Assembly (NCBI RefSeq): GCF_019449275.2
Contig: NZ_JAHZQZ020000018.1
Location: 186,001 to 250,000, forward strand
Direction of reading: 5' to 3'
DNA: 64,000 nt
Origin: Microbacterium sp. HD4P20
GTDB lineage: Bacteria; Actinomycetota; Actinomycetes; Actinomycetales; Microbacteriaceae
In this document: positions 1-9,020 of the stretch, piece by piece
Position numbering within the stretch: position 1 is the first letter of the stretch
How the letters are laid out: each line of letters starts with the position of its first letter
Translations under genes and position numbers: made by a program
The notes under the pieces: model-generated
Told to the model about the DNA's origin: nothing
Seen by the model: the letters and a program-made list of their open reading frames with translations, nothing else
The model's database searches: none

Positions 1-1
1 G

Positions 2-169
2 GAGCGGGAGTTCCGCGCCGACATGCCGGTGGAGTGGCAGATCACCACGATTCAGGCGGTGCTGCACGCCGCGTCCGCGTCGGTTCACCGCGGCGAGATC
101 GCAGCCGCAGACGCACCACGACTCGTCACCGAGACGGTGCTCGCAGCGTTGGTGACGCCGGCCGGATAG
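2..169 (+). CDS. TetR-family transcriptional regulator, C-terminal fragment
   Basis: Only the last 55 residues are in the window; the gene begins to the left of base 1. The visible part has the helical, Ala-rich pattern of a TetR ligand-binding C-terminus (MPVEW, then a helix with LHAAS and the final TETVLAAL helix). It converges on the MFS exporter gene, with about 28 bp between the two stop codons. Inference: this is the local repressor of that exporter, because the exporter promoter carries two palindromes of TetR-operator type. The DNA-binding domain is not visible, so the family call rests on the C-terminus and context. Confidence 0.6.
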   Translation, partial: EREFRADMPVEWQITTIQAVLHAASASVHRGEIAAADAPRLVTETVLAALVTPAG

Positions 170-197
170 GGCGTCTGACCAACAGTCCTGCCCCGAC

Positions 198-1586
198 TCA
201 CTGAGCCGCTCGCGTCCGCCGCGGCACCACCAGCACCGCGGCCACCGCAGCGAGCACGGCCACCACCACCCCGAACCACAGGGCGAGGTTGTACGCGGTG
301 AAGGCGCTGCCGACGAGAGCGGCCGCGGCCACGCTCGACACCGCCGAGACACCGGTCGCGGCGCCGAACTCGTGCATCGTGCTGAGCGCGCCCGACCCGA
401 CCCCCGCCTCATGCGGCGCGACCGCGGTGAACATGCTGGTCGAAGCGGCGACGAACACCATGCCGATGCCGAACGCCGCGACGCTCATCGCGATGACGAG
501 CACGGTCATGCTCAGGATCGCTGCGGCCGCGGTCAGCCCGAGGGCGGTGATGAGAAGGCCGGTCACGGCGATCGTGCGCAAACCCATCCGGGGGATGGTG
601 CGGCCGCCGACCTGCGCGCCGGCGATCGTTCCGATCGCGACGGGCAAGAACACCAGGCCGGTGTCGAGGGCAGAGAATGCGTGCACGCGCTGGAAGATGA
701 ACGATCCCAGGAAGAAAACGGCGATCATGAGCGCCGTGGCCACGAAGATCAGTCCGAGCCCCGCCGCGACCGGCCGGCGGGCGAGCATGCCGAGGTCGAT
801 CAACGGTGCGCGAGCCACGCGCTGCCGCCACGCGAAGAGGGCGTATCCGATCGCGCCCGCGAGGAACGACAGGAGCACGACGGGGGTGAGCCAGCCGGCC
901 TCCCCGGCTGCCACGAGTCCGTAGATCACCGACGCTGTCGACAGCGTCACGAGTGCAGCACCGAGCCAATCCAGTGCGCCGCCCCCTCCGGAGAGCTTCG
1001 GCACGGTGCGGTGGAGCGCGACGAAGAGGACGACGCCGATCGGGACGTTGATCCAGAACACCCAGGACCAGCCGGGCCCCGACGTCAGCAGGCCGCCCAG
1101 CAGGACGCCGAGCGCCGCGCCGGCGCCTCCCAAAGCGGACCACACGCCGAGTGCCTTCGCCAGCTCGGCGCCTGCGAAGGTGCGCGCGATGACAGAGAGC
1201 GCCGCGGGCGACATCGCCGCGGCGCCCAGACCCTGCAGCCCGCGACCGACGAGCAGCGTGACCGGATCGGACGCGAAGCCCGTCAGCAGCGACGCGATCG
1301 TGAAGACGGCGAGTCCGACGAGGACGACCTTGCGGCTGCCGAACACATCTGCCGCCTTGCCGCCGAGCAGCATCAGGCCGCCGAACACGAGGGCGTAGAT
1401 GCTGACGACCCACGTCAGTGCACTGCGTGAGAGCTCGAGGTCGGAGCCGATCTGCGGCAGCGCCAGCGCGACGACGGTGACGTCGATGATCAGCATGAGC
1501 TGGGCGATCCCGAGGAAGGCCAGCATCTGCCAGCGGCGACGGTATTGCTCGGTCGCGATCGGCGCTTCATGAGGTGAGGTCGACAT
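198..1586 (-). CDS. MFS drug exporter, DHA2 (EmrB/QacA-like) family
   Basis: A 462-residue polytopic membrane protein, the usual length for a 14-helix DHA2 proton/drug antiporter. The first helix carries the DHA2 signature with an acidic residue (IIDVTVVALALP, about residues 33-44). The loop after helix 2 holds motif A (GGKAADVFGSRK, about 75-86), and motif-C-like Gly/Pro pairs follow. The start at 1586 was chosen because GAAGG lies about 8 nt upstream and the protein then begins with a short hydrophilic tail before helix 1; the reading frame is open further upstream but without family-like sequence. Two matching palindromes lie 50-150 bp upstream, and the TetR gene tail converges on its 3' end. 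Substrate unknown. Confidence 0.85.
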   Translation of the reverse strand: MSTSPHEAPIATEQYRRRWQMLAFLGIAQLMLIIDVTVVALALPQIGSDLELSRSALTWVVSIYALVFGGLMLLGGKAADVFGSRKVVLVGLAVFTIASLLTGFASDPVTLLVGRGLQGLGAAAMSPAALSVIARTFAGAELAKALGVWSALGGAGAALGVLLGGLLTSGPGWSWVFWINVPIGVVLFVALHRTVPKLSGGGGALDWLGAALVTLSTASVIYGLVAAGEAGWLTPVVLLSFLAGAIGYALFAWRQRVARAPLIDLGMLARRPVAAGLGLIFVATALMIAVFFLGSFIFQRVHAFSALDTGLVFLPVAIGTIAGAQVGGRTIPRMGLRTIAVTGLLITALGLTAAAAILSMTVLVIAMSVAAFGIGMVFVAASTSMFTAVAPHEAGVGSGALSTMHEFGAATGVSAVSSVAAAALVGSAFTAYNLALWFGVVVAVLAAVAAVLVVPRRTRAAQ

Positions 1587-1638
1587 CGGTTCATCCTTCG
1601 CATAAGTCGAACAGCCGTGTATGCGATGAAGATAACAT

Positions 1639-1652
1639 GAACACATGTGTTC
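1639..1652. promoter_or_regulatory. Putative TetR-type operator, site 1
   Basis: A perfect 14-bp palindrome, GAACACATGTGTTC, lies 53 bp upstream of the MFS exporter start. It shares the pattern GAACAnATnTGTTC with a second site at 1718-1731. TetR-family dimers commonly bind such sites; assignment to the neighbouring TetR gene is inference. Confidence 0.55.
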
Positions 1653-1715
1653 GACAAGTGCGAGCGAGCGCTCGACTTCGTCGGGCGCCAGGGGTGCGGG
1701 CGTCACGTTGGCAAG

Positions 1716-1733
1716 CTGAACAAATATGTTCAG
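1716..1733. promoter_or_regulatory. Putative TetR-type operator, site 2
   Basis: Inverted repeat CTGAACA-aata-TGTTCAG with 7-bp arms. It has the same core pattern as the palindrome at 1639-1652, with about 79 bp between centres. It overlaps the last codons of the HD-domain gene that ends at 1730, so it could serve the exporter promoter from a distance. Confidence 0.5.
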
Positions 1734-2377
1734 GATTCGAGCAGCGGCGGCAGCGTCGAGGCGACCCGCAGCCACGGGATCGACGCATCGGGCCGCGCCG
1801 CCGCACCGCGGGCATCGCCGTCGCAGCGCACGACCACGGCCCAGTCCTCGAGCGACGCGCCGGCGGCACGCAGACGATCGCGCAGCCGCTTCACCGCCTT
1901 CGGACTCGGCCGGCCAGCCACGGATACGTGCGCCATGTGGGTCGCGACGATGGCGGATGCCGCGCGCACGAGCGGGTGCGGAAGCCCCAGCCTGCGCCCC
2001 ACGGCGACGGCGATCTCGGCTCCCCGTTCCGCGTGACCGTAGGAGGTGATGCGGCCGTTCCGACGCTGGGTCGTCTCGGGTTTGCCGATGTCGTGCCACA
2101 GCGCCGCGAGCACCAGCAACTCCCGCGCGTCAGGCGAGGCATCCGCTTCCTCCGCGTGCCGGGCGGCGAGATCGGCCGCCCACAGGGAATGGACGAGCAC
2201 GTCGCCTTCGGGATGCCAGGTGGGATCCTGCGGTGTGAGGGCGAGTGCGGCGAACTCGGGGATCTCGTCGATGAGGCCGGCATCACGCAACTGCTGAGAC
2301 GGCACCCCTGACCCGCGGAGGATCGCGCGAAGGCGCTCGCCGCGTTCGCGGTCGGTGCGGGGTGGGACGCCGGTCAT
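1730..2377 (-). CDS. HD-domain metal-dependent hydrolase
   Basis: A 215-residue HD-superfamily protein. The motif set is visible: an HPEGDVLVHS segment (about 55-64) like that of the HD domain of bacterial tRNA nucleotidyltransferases, then WHDIGK (about 94-99) with the metal-binding His-Asp pair, then a downstream His in SYGHAERG. There is no nucleotidyltransferase domain, so it is a stand-alone HD phosphohydrolase of unknown substrate. The ATG at 2377 is preferred over an upstream ATG because a TCGAAT hexamer sits exactly 6 nt before it, the leaderless pattern used by many genes here. It diverges from hutU. Confidence 0.75.
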   Translation of the reverse strand: MTGVPPRTDRERGERLRAILRGSGVPSQQLRDAGLIDEIPEFAALALTPQDPTWHPEGDVLVHSLWAADLAARHAEEADASPDARELLVLAALWHDIGKPETTQRRNGRITSYGHAERGAEIAVAVGRRLGLPHPLVRAASAIVATHMAHVSVAGRPSPKAVKRLRDRLRAAGASLEDWAVVVRCDGDARGAAARPDASIPWLRVASTLPPLLES

Positions 2378-2424
2378 GCCCTCATTCGACCAGTGCAGCC
2401 CGGGACGGGCAATGCCTTCGCCGT

Positions 2425-2448
2425 CGGTGTCTGTGATGACAGACACCG
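2425..2448. promoter_or_regulatory. Putative operator between HD gene and hutU
   Basis: A perfect inverted repeat with 10-bp arms, CGGTGTCTGT / ACAGACACCG, separated by 4 bp. It lies in the divergent gap, 52 bp before the hutU start and 48 bp before the HD gene start. Such symmetry suggests a dimeric repressor or activator site, plausibly for the hut genes. No regulator gene is adjacent. Confidence 0.45.
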
Positions 2449-2499
2449 TCGCGCCGAAACCCGTTGCCGCGGCCCTGCCAGCCGTGTGGAATCGACCTC

Positions 2500-4188
<1,689 letters not shown>

Positions 4189-4221
4189 TCTCGTGACGTC
4201 TCGCGAGGGAAGAGGGATGCC

Positions 4222-5409
4222 GTGGGCGCGACGCTGATCACGAACATCGGCGAGCTGACCACCAACGTCGGCCGCGACGGCGACCCGTGCGGCACCCTCC
4301 ACGACGCGGCGGTCCTGATCGAGGGCACCCGGATCGCGTGGGTCGGCCCGGCCGGCGACGCACCCGGGAGCGGTGGCGGGGTCGAGGTCGTCGACGTAGG
4401 CGGGCGGGCCGTGATCCCTGGCTTCGTCGACAGCCACACGCACCTCGTGTTCGGCGGGGATCGCGCGGACGAGTTCGAGGCGCGCATGACGGGCACACCG
4501 TATGCCGCGGGCGGTATACGGCGCACCGTGGCGGCCACCCGCGCGGCGAGCGACGACGAGCTGCGCGCGCGGCTCGCCGGATTCGTGTCGGAGCTGCATG
4601 CGCAGGGCACCACGACCTTCGAGATCAAGACGGGCTACGGGCTGACGGTCGTCGACGAGGCCCGGCTCGCGCGCCTCGCGTCGGAGGTGACCCCCGAGGT
4701 CACGTTCCTCGGAGCTCACGTCGTGCCGTCCGAATACGCCCACCGCCGTGACGAATACGTCGAGCTCGTGTGCGGTGACATGCTCCGCGCCTGCGCTCCG
4801 CACAGCCGCTGGATCGACGTGTTCTGCGAAGAAGGTGCCTTCTCCGTCGACGAGTCACGGCGGATCCTTCTCGCCGGGATCGAGGCGGGGCTTCTGCCGC
4901 GCGTCCACGGCAATCAGCTCGGCTACGGCGGAGGCGTCGGGCTCGCGGTCGATGTCGACGCGTACTCCGTCGACCACTGCACCTACCTCAGCGACGCGGA
5001 TGTCATGGCTCTGGCAGGCTCCGACACGGTGGCCACGCTGCTGCCAGGAGTCGAGTTCTCGACGCGCCAGCCGTACCCGGACGCGCGGCGTCTGCTCGAC
5101 GCGGGAGTGATCGTGGCGATCGCCAGCGACTGCAACCCCGGCTCGAGCTTCACCAGTTCGATGCCGCTCATGATCGCGCTCGCCGTGCGCGAGATGGGCA
5201 TGAGCCCCTCCGAGGCCGTGTGGGCGGCAACGGCAGGCGGGGCCCGCGCGCTCCGCCGCGACGACGTCGGTGCGATCGCCCCCGGGAGGCGGGCCGACCT
5301 CGTTCTGCTCGAGGCGCCGACCCGCGTGCACCTCGCCTACCGCCCTGGCGTGCCTCTCATCGCGGAGGTGTGGAGCGAGGGCGTGCCGGTCCGCGCAGCC
5401 CCGGCCTGA
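4222..5409 (+). CDS. hutI: Imidazolonepropionase
   Basis: Metal-dependent amidohydrolase that opens the imidazolone ring in histidine degradation, giving N-formiminoglutamate. It is 395 residues. The zinc-binding HxH is in VDSHTH (H72, H74); later metal and catalytic residues lie in [10 protein letters not shown] and ASDCNPGSS. The start is GTG at 4222, preceded by AGAGGG at a good distance; no ATG fits. It lies 33 bp after hutU. No hutH or hutF is in the window. Confidence 0.96.
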   Translation: MGATLITNIGELTTNVGRDGDPCGTLHDAAVLIEGTRIAWVGPAGDAPGSGGGVEVVDVGGRAVIPGFVDSHTHLVFGGDRADEFEARMTGTPYAAGGIRRTVAATRAASDDELRARLAGFVSELHAQGTTTFEIKTGYGLTVVDEARLARLASEVTPEVTFLGAHVVPSEYAHRRDEYVELVCGDMLRACAPHSRWIDVFCEEGAFSVDESRRILLAGIEAGLLPRVHGNQLGYGGGVGLAVDVDAYSVDHCTYLSDADVMALAGSDTVATLLPGVEFSTRQPYPDARRLLDAGVIVAIASDCNPGSSFTSSMPLMIALAVREMGMSPSEAVWAATAGGARALRRDDVGAIAPGRRADLVLLEAPTRVHLAYRPGVPLIAEVWSEGVPVRAAPA

Positions 5410-5428
5410 GCCGCGGCCGGCGCGGGCC

Positions 5429-5504
5429 TTCCACAGGAGAACGGGGCTTCCGCAGGACGTTTCGGCGCGTAAACGTCCTGTGGAACGCGGCTTCTCCTGC
5501 GGAA
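5429..5504. repeat. 76-bp near-perfect nested palindrome
   Basis: The element reads almost the same on both strands. An outer pair of 13-bp arms (TTCCACAGGAGAA with TTCTCCTGCGGAA) encloses an inner pair of 15-bp arms (TTCCGCAGGACGTTT with AAACGTCCTGTGGAA) around an 8-nt centre. Each arm pair differs at a single A/G position. It fills the gap between the convergent hutI and sixA genes, so it may act as a two-way terminator. Its inner core AGGACGTTTCGGC recurs in the palindrome at 57970-58040. Confidence 0.8.
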
Positions 5505-5530
5505 AAAACGATGGGCGATGCCCGCCGGGG

Positions 5531-6007
5531 TCAGCGCGGGGTGTCGAGCGTCCAATCGTCGGGATCGAGCGCGGTGACCACGTCCCAGTCCTCCGCGTGC
5601 CAGCGGAAGGTCGCGACGGCGCAGGTCGGCATGTGGGCGATGTCGCCGCCCGAGAGCTGCGCGGCCAGCACGCTCATGCCGGGATCGTGCGCCACCACCA
5701 TGATCGATCGTGCGCCGGTGGCTGCGGCTGTCGCGAGCAGCGTGCCGGCCGGCGCGCCGTACAGCTCCGGGTCGAGCGTGACGGCGACGCCCAGCTCGGC
5801 ACCGAACACCTCCGCCGTGGAGCGTGCGCGCACGGCGGTGCTGGAGAGGATTCCCTCAGGACGCACGCCGGCGTCGGCGAGCCGCCGCGCCATGCGCGGG
5901 GCGTCCCTCCGGCCCCGCTCGTTGAGCGGCCGGTCGTGGTCGTCGAGGCCGGGGTCGCCCCAGTCCGACTTCGCGTGACGCACCAACACGAGCGTCGTCC
6001 CGGTCAT
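5531..6007 (-). CDS. sixA: Phosphohistidine phosphatase SixA family
   Basis: A 158-residue histidine phosphatase. LVRHAKSDW near the N-terminus holds the phospho-accepting His of the RHG motif; VVAHDPGMS later holds the second active-site His. The short length without extra domains fits SixA rather than phosphoglycerate mutase. The ATG overlaps the stop codon of the upstream arginase-fold gene by 4 bp (ATGA), so the two are translationally coupled. The physiological substrate is not evident from sequence. Confidence 0.85.
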   Translation of the reverse strand: MTGTTLVLVRHAKSDWGDPGLDDHDRPLNERGRRDAPRMARRLADAGVRPEGILSSTAVRARSTAEVFGAELGVAVTLDPELYGAPAGTLLATAAATGARSIMVVAHDPGMSVLAAQLSGGDIAHMPTCAVATFRWHAEDWDVVTALDPDDWTLDTPR

Positions 6008-6936
6008 CGCGCGACCGCCTTTCCTGCGAGCAGTTCGAGCACGCACAGGGCTGCGAGCCTCACGGTGCGCCCGTCCGGGGCATCCGCCGTCGCATCCACC
6101 TCGACGATGTCGGCGCTGTGCACGCGGGAATCGGATGCCGCGGCCCGCACGAGCGCGCGCAGTTCCCACGCCTGCAGGCCACCGGGCACCGAGGCGGGGC
6201 ATCCGGGCGCCACTGAGCGGTCGCACACGTCCACGTCGATATCGAGATGGATGGCGCCGCCGTCTGCGCCCGTCTCTGCGCCGGCGATGGCGAGCGCTTC
6301 GGCCATCACGTCCGGGATGCCTCGGCGCCGCACGTCGTCGAGCGTGATGACGGTGATGCCGAGGTCCAGCGCACGCCGCGCGTACGCGGCGGAGTTGGCG
6401 AAGTCAGCGATGCCGACCTGCACGATGCGGTGCGGGGCCAGGCCGTCCTCGACCAGCCGGCGCACGGGCGATCCGTTCGAGACACCATCACGCAGGTCGA
6501 GGTGCGCATCGAGCGTGATCAAACCGGATGCCTCGGCGCCCTGCGCGACCGCGTAGGTGATCGAGTTGTCGCCACCCAGCGCGACCACCAGATCGGCACG
6601 CTCTCGTAGAGCCCCCACCGCGGCGCGGACGGATGCCTCGCCCGCCGGCCCGTCCGGCTCATCGACGTCGCCGGCGTCCGCGATGCGGAGCACCTGGTCC
6701 AGGACGATCGGCGGCGGACCGAGCAGGGTCGGGCTGAAGCGGCGGAGTGCCGCACGGATCGCGCCCGGAGTGGCGTGGGCACCGGTCGGCGAGAGCGACG
6801 TGCGGAAGGCGGGAAGACCCAGGACCACGGCATCCCACCCGCCGTCCTCGCCGATGCGCGGCCATCCCCCCGCACGGGGCCACAGCGGATCGACCCAGAG
6901 CTGATGGGTGGCGGGCGGCGGATCAGGAGGCGTCAC
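6004..6936 (-). CDS. Ureohydrolase (arginase/agmatinase/formiminoglutamase family)
   Basis: A 310-residue arginase-fold binuclear metal enzyme. Visible motifs are GGDNS (about 121-125), DAHLDLR (143-149) and DIDVDVCDRSVAPG near residue 230. The last two match the family Mn ligands, but the first motif has Asn where arginase and agmatinase have His (GGDHS), so one metal site may be altered. Proximity to hutU/hutI suggests formiminoglutamase (HutG), but it is on the opposite strand, coupled to sixA, so agmatinase-like alternatives remain. The start is GTG at 6936; the TAGCGT hexamer 6 nt upstream indicates a leaderless mRNA. Confidence 0.75.
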   Translation of the reverse strand: MTPPDPPPATHQLWVDPLWPRAGGWPRIGEDGGWDAVVLGLPAFRTSLSPTGAHATPGAIRAALRRFSPTLLGPPPIVLDQVLRIADAGDVDEPDGPAGEASVRAAVGALRERADLVVALGGDNSITYAVAQGAEASGLITLDAHLDLRDGVSNGSPVRRLVEDGLAPHRIVQVGIADFANSAAYARRALDLGITVITLDDVRRRGIPDVMAEALAIAGAETGADGGAIHLDIDVDVCDRSVAPGCPASVPGGLQAWELRALVRAAASDSRVHSADIVEVDATADAPDGRTVRLAALCVLELLAGKAVAR

Positions 6937-6956
6937 CCCTCGACGCTACCGCCGTG

Positions 6957-7331
6957 TCAGGCCGAGACGTAGACCCAGGCCGTGCGACCGCTGGCCAGGA
7001 CGACCGACGTGCGCCGATAGAGCGAGACCTCGTACTCGTCCGATGCGTCGAGTTCGTCGTCGGTGACCCGCAGCGCCCTGCCGAGGACCTTGTCGAGCGG
7101 GTTGCCGGTCGCGCGCACGAGCGGATGCACCGACAGTCCCGACAGCTCGACCACGCGCGGGTCCGCGATCTCGGCGTAGTCCACCGTGTAGCCCGGCAGC
7201 GCGTCGTCGTCGCCGTCCAGCAGCCGCCCGAACGTGTCGAGCTGCACCTCGGCGTGCTGGAGGGTGCCGTAGCTGAAGAGGAGCTCGGTGGCTTCGTCGG
7301 AGGGCTGGTCGGTGGGCTCGTCGCGCGACAC
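6957..7331 (-). CDS. Gamma-glutamylcyclotransferase / AIG2-like protein
   Basis: A 124-residue protein with the AIG2 fold signature: LFSYGTLQ (about 18-25) forms the substrate-binding loop, and the acidic cluster DELDASDEYE (about 92-101) includes the usual catalytic-type Glu. The C-terminal strand TAWVYVSA fits the fold end. The GTG at 7331 is supported by TACCCT 6 nt upstream. It sits just upstream of the ureohydrolase on the same strand with a 20-bp gap. The true substrate cannot be read from sequence. Confidence 0.75.
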   Translation of the reverse strand: MSRDEPTDQPSDEATELLFSYGTLQHAEVQLDTFGRLLDGDDDALPGYTVDYAEIADPRVVELSGLSVHPLVRATGNPLDKVLGRALRVTDDELDASDEYEVSLYRRTSVVLASGRTAWVYVSA

Positions 7332-7349
7332 GACTTCAGGGTAGCCGCC

Positions 7350-8621
7350 TCATCCCAACAGCGCGTGCGCGACCGAGAAGATCACCAGTCCCGCCAGGGC
7401 GCCGACGATCGTGCCGTTGAGCCGGATGTACTGCAGGTCGCGCCCGACCATGAGCTCGATCTTCTCCGTCGTCTCGGCCGGATCCCAGCGCTCCACGGTG
7501 TCGGTGATGATCGAGGCGATGTCGTGGCGATAGCGCTCGACCAGGAAGACCGCGGCGCCGGTCGCCCAGGAATCCACGCGGTGCTGCAGCGCGGCATCCG
7601 TCGTCAATCGTTCGCCGATCTCGGACAGCGCCCGCGCGGCGCGGCGGCGCAGGCCGCTGTCGGGGTCGCCGAGCGAGCGCAGCAGGCCGGCCTTGGCGGT
7701 GTTCCACGCCTCGGCGGCGAGGGCCCGCATGCGAGGGCTGTCGAACACCGCGTGCTTGGCGTCTTCGAGGCGGCCGATCGTCGCGGGGTCGTGCTGCAGG
7801 TTGTCGGCGAGGCGCTCGAGATACCCGTCGACCGCGCCGCGGGCCGGATGCCCCGGGTCGGAGCGGACGGCCGCGACGAACTTGACGGCCTCGTTGTACA
7901 CGGTGTCGTCGACGAGGCGGTGGGCGACCGAGGGCACCCACGAGGGCAGTCGCCGCGAGACCAGTCCCGTGAACGCCGCATGGTTGGCCGCCAGCCACGT
8001 CTGGATGTTCTCCAGCGCCATGTCGACCGCACCGTGGTGCGCGCCCGAGTCGACGATGCGCCCGAGCCATTCGCCCAGCGGCGGCCCCCACTCGGGGGCG
8101 ATGAGGTGCTCGCGTGCGAGGTCTTCGATGACCTCTTGCACGTCGTCGTCGCTGAGGGCCTGCAGCACCCCGGCGGCCATGGCGGACGCCTCGGCCGCCA
8201 CCCGTTCGGCATGCTCGGGATGCCGGAGCCATTCGCCCAGCCGGGTCGCGATCGCGGTCGCCTCGAGTTTGGTGCGCACGACGTCGCCGCGCAGGAACTC
8301 GGTCTCGACGAACTCGCCCAGCGTGCGCCCGATCTCGTCCTTGCGGCTGGGGATGATCGCGGTGTGGGGGATCGGGATGCCGAGCGGATGCCGGAACAGG
8401 GCCGTCACTGCGAACCAGTCCGCCAGCGCGCCGACCATGCCGCCCTCGGCCGCCGCGCGGACGTAGGCGAGCGTCGGCACCTGCTGCTGGAAGGCGAACG
8501 ACACCGCGAACAGCACGGCCATGAACAGCAGCGCGCCCAGCGCGACACCCTTCATGAATCGCAGGCCGCGTCGTCGCTCCTGGTCGGCGGCGCTCAGCAG
8601 GTGGGTCGGAGTTCGCGCCAT
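7350..8621 (-). CDS. DUF445 family membrane protein
   Basis: A 423-residue protein with a transmembrane segment near residues 24-46 and another at the very C-terminus (GTIVGALAGLVIFSVAHALLG, about 21 residues; first residues shown only as landmarks). After the first membrane segment comes the family landmark GGMVGALADWFAVTALFRHP, followed by a long helical region. This layout is that of DUF445 (YheB/YjiN-like) proteins, whose function is unknown. The ATG at 8621 has a GAGGAT hexamer exactly 6 nt upstream. It diverges from the ABM-fold gene at 8697. Confidence 0.85.
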   Translation of the reverse strand: MARTPTHLLSAADQERRRGLRFMKGVALGALLFMAVLFAVSFAFQQQVPTLAYVRAAAEGGMVGALADWFAVTALFRHPLGIPIPHTAIIPSRKDEIGRTLGEFVETEFLRGDVVRTKLEATAIATRLGEWLRHPEHAERVAAEASAMAAGVLQALSDDDVQEVIEDLAREHLIAPEWGPPLGEWLGRIVDSGAHHGAVDMALENIQTWLAANHAAFTGLVSRRLPSWVPSVAHRLVDDTVYNEAVKFVAAVRSDPGHPARGAVDGYLERLADNLQHDPATIGRLEDAKHAVFDSPRMRALAAEAWNTAKAGLLRSLGDPDSGLRRRAARALSEIGERLTTDAALQHRVDSWATGAAVFLVERYRHDIASIITDTVERWDPAETTEKIELMVGRDLQYIRLNGTIVGALAGLVIFSVAHALLG

Positions 8622-8696
8622 GCGGTCATCCTCGCACGCGCCGCCTCATGCGCCGTCGCCCTTCCCTCGAGCGGCGGATCATCGCAGGATGGGCTC

Positions 8697-9014
8697 ATGA
8701 CCTCGCATCAACCCGTCGTCCGCGTCTGGCGTGGCGTGATCCGCACACAGGAACGCGACGAGTACGTCGAGTACGTCGAGCGCACCGGGATGGGGGAGTA
8801 CCGGGCGACGCCCGGCAACCTCGACGCCTGGGTCCTCACGCGGGATCTCGGCGACGGCACCAGCGAGATCCTCACGGTATCGCGCTGGGAGTCGATGAAC
8901 GCGGTACGCGAGTTCGCCGGGGTGGATGTCGATCGCGCGGTGTACTACCCGGAGGACGACGACTACCTGGTGGAGCGCGACGAGACCGTGCGCCACTACA
9001 TCCAGGAGAGCTGA
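8697..9014 (+). CDS. ABM-fold (antibiotic biosynthesis monooxygenase-like) protein
   Basis: A 105-residue single-domain protein. RVWRGVIRTQERDEYVEYV, the central SRWESMNAVREFAG and a final short strand fit the dimeric alpha-beta barrel seen in ABM-type quinol monooxygenases and heme-degrading relatives. The ATG at 8697 was chosen because CAGGAT lies 6 nt upstream and the protein then starts directly at the first strand. Members with this sequence type are usually annotated only by fold. Confidence 0.7.
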   Translation: MTSHQPVVRVWRGVIRTQERDEYVEYVERTGMGEYRATPGNLDAWVLTRDLGDGTSEILTVSRWESMNAVREFAGVDVDRAVYYPEDDDYLVERDETVRHYIQES

Positions 9015-9020
9015 GCCGGG

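Noticed and set aside
372..1430. Long open frame opposite the MFS exporter
   Set aside because: Arg/Asp/His/Gly-rich, low-complexity translation typical of antisense frames in high-GC DNA; the membrane protein on the other strand is clearly real.
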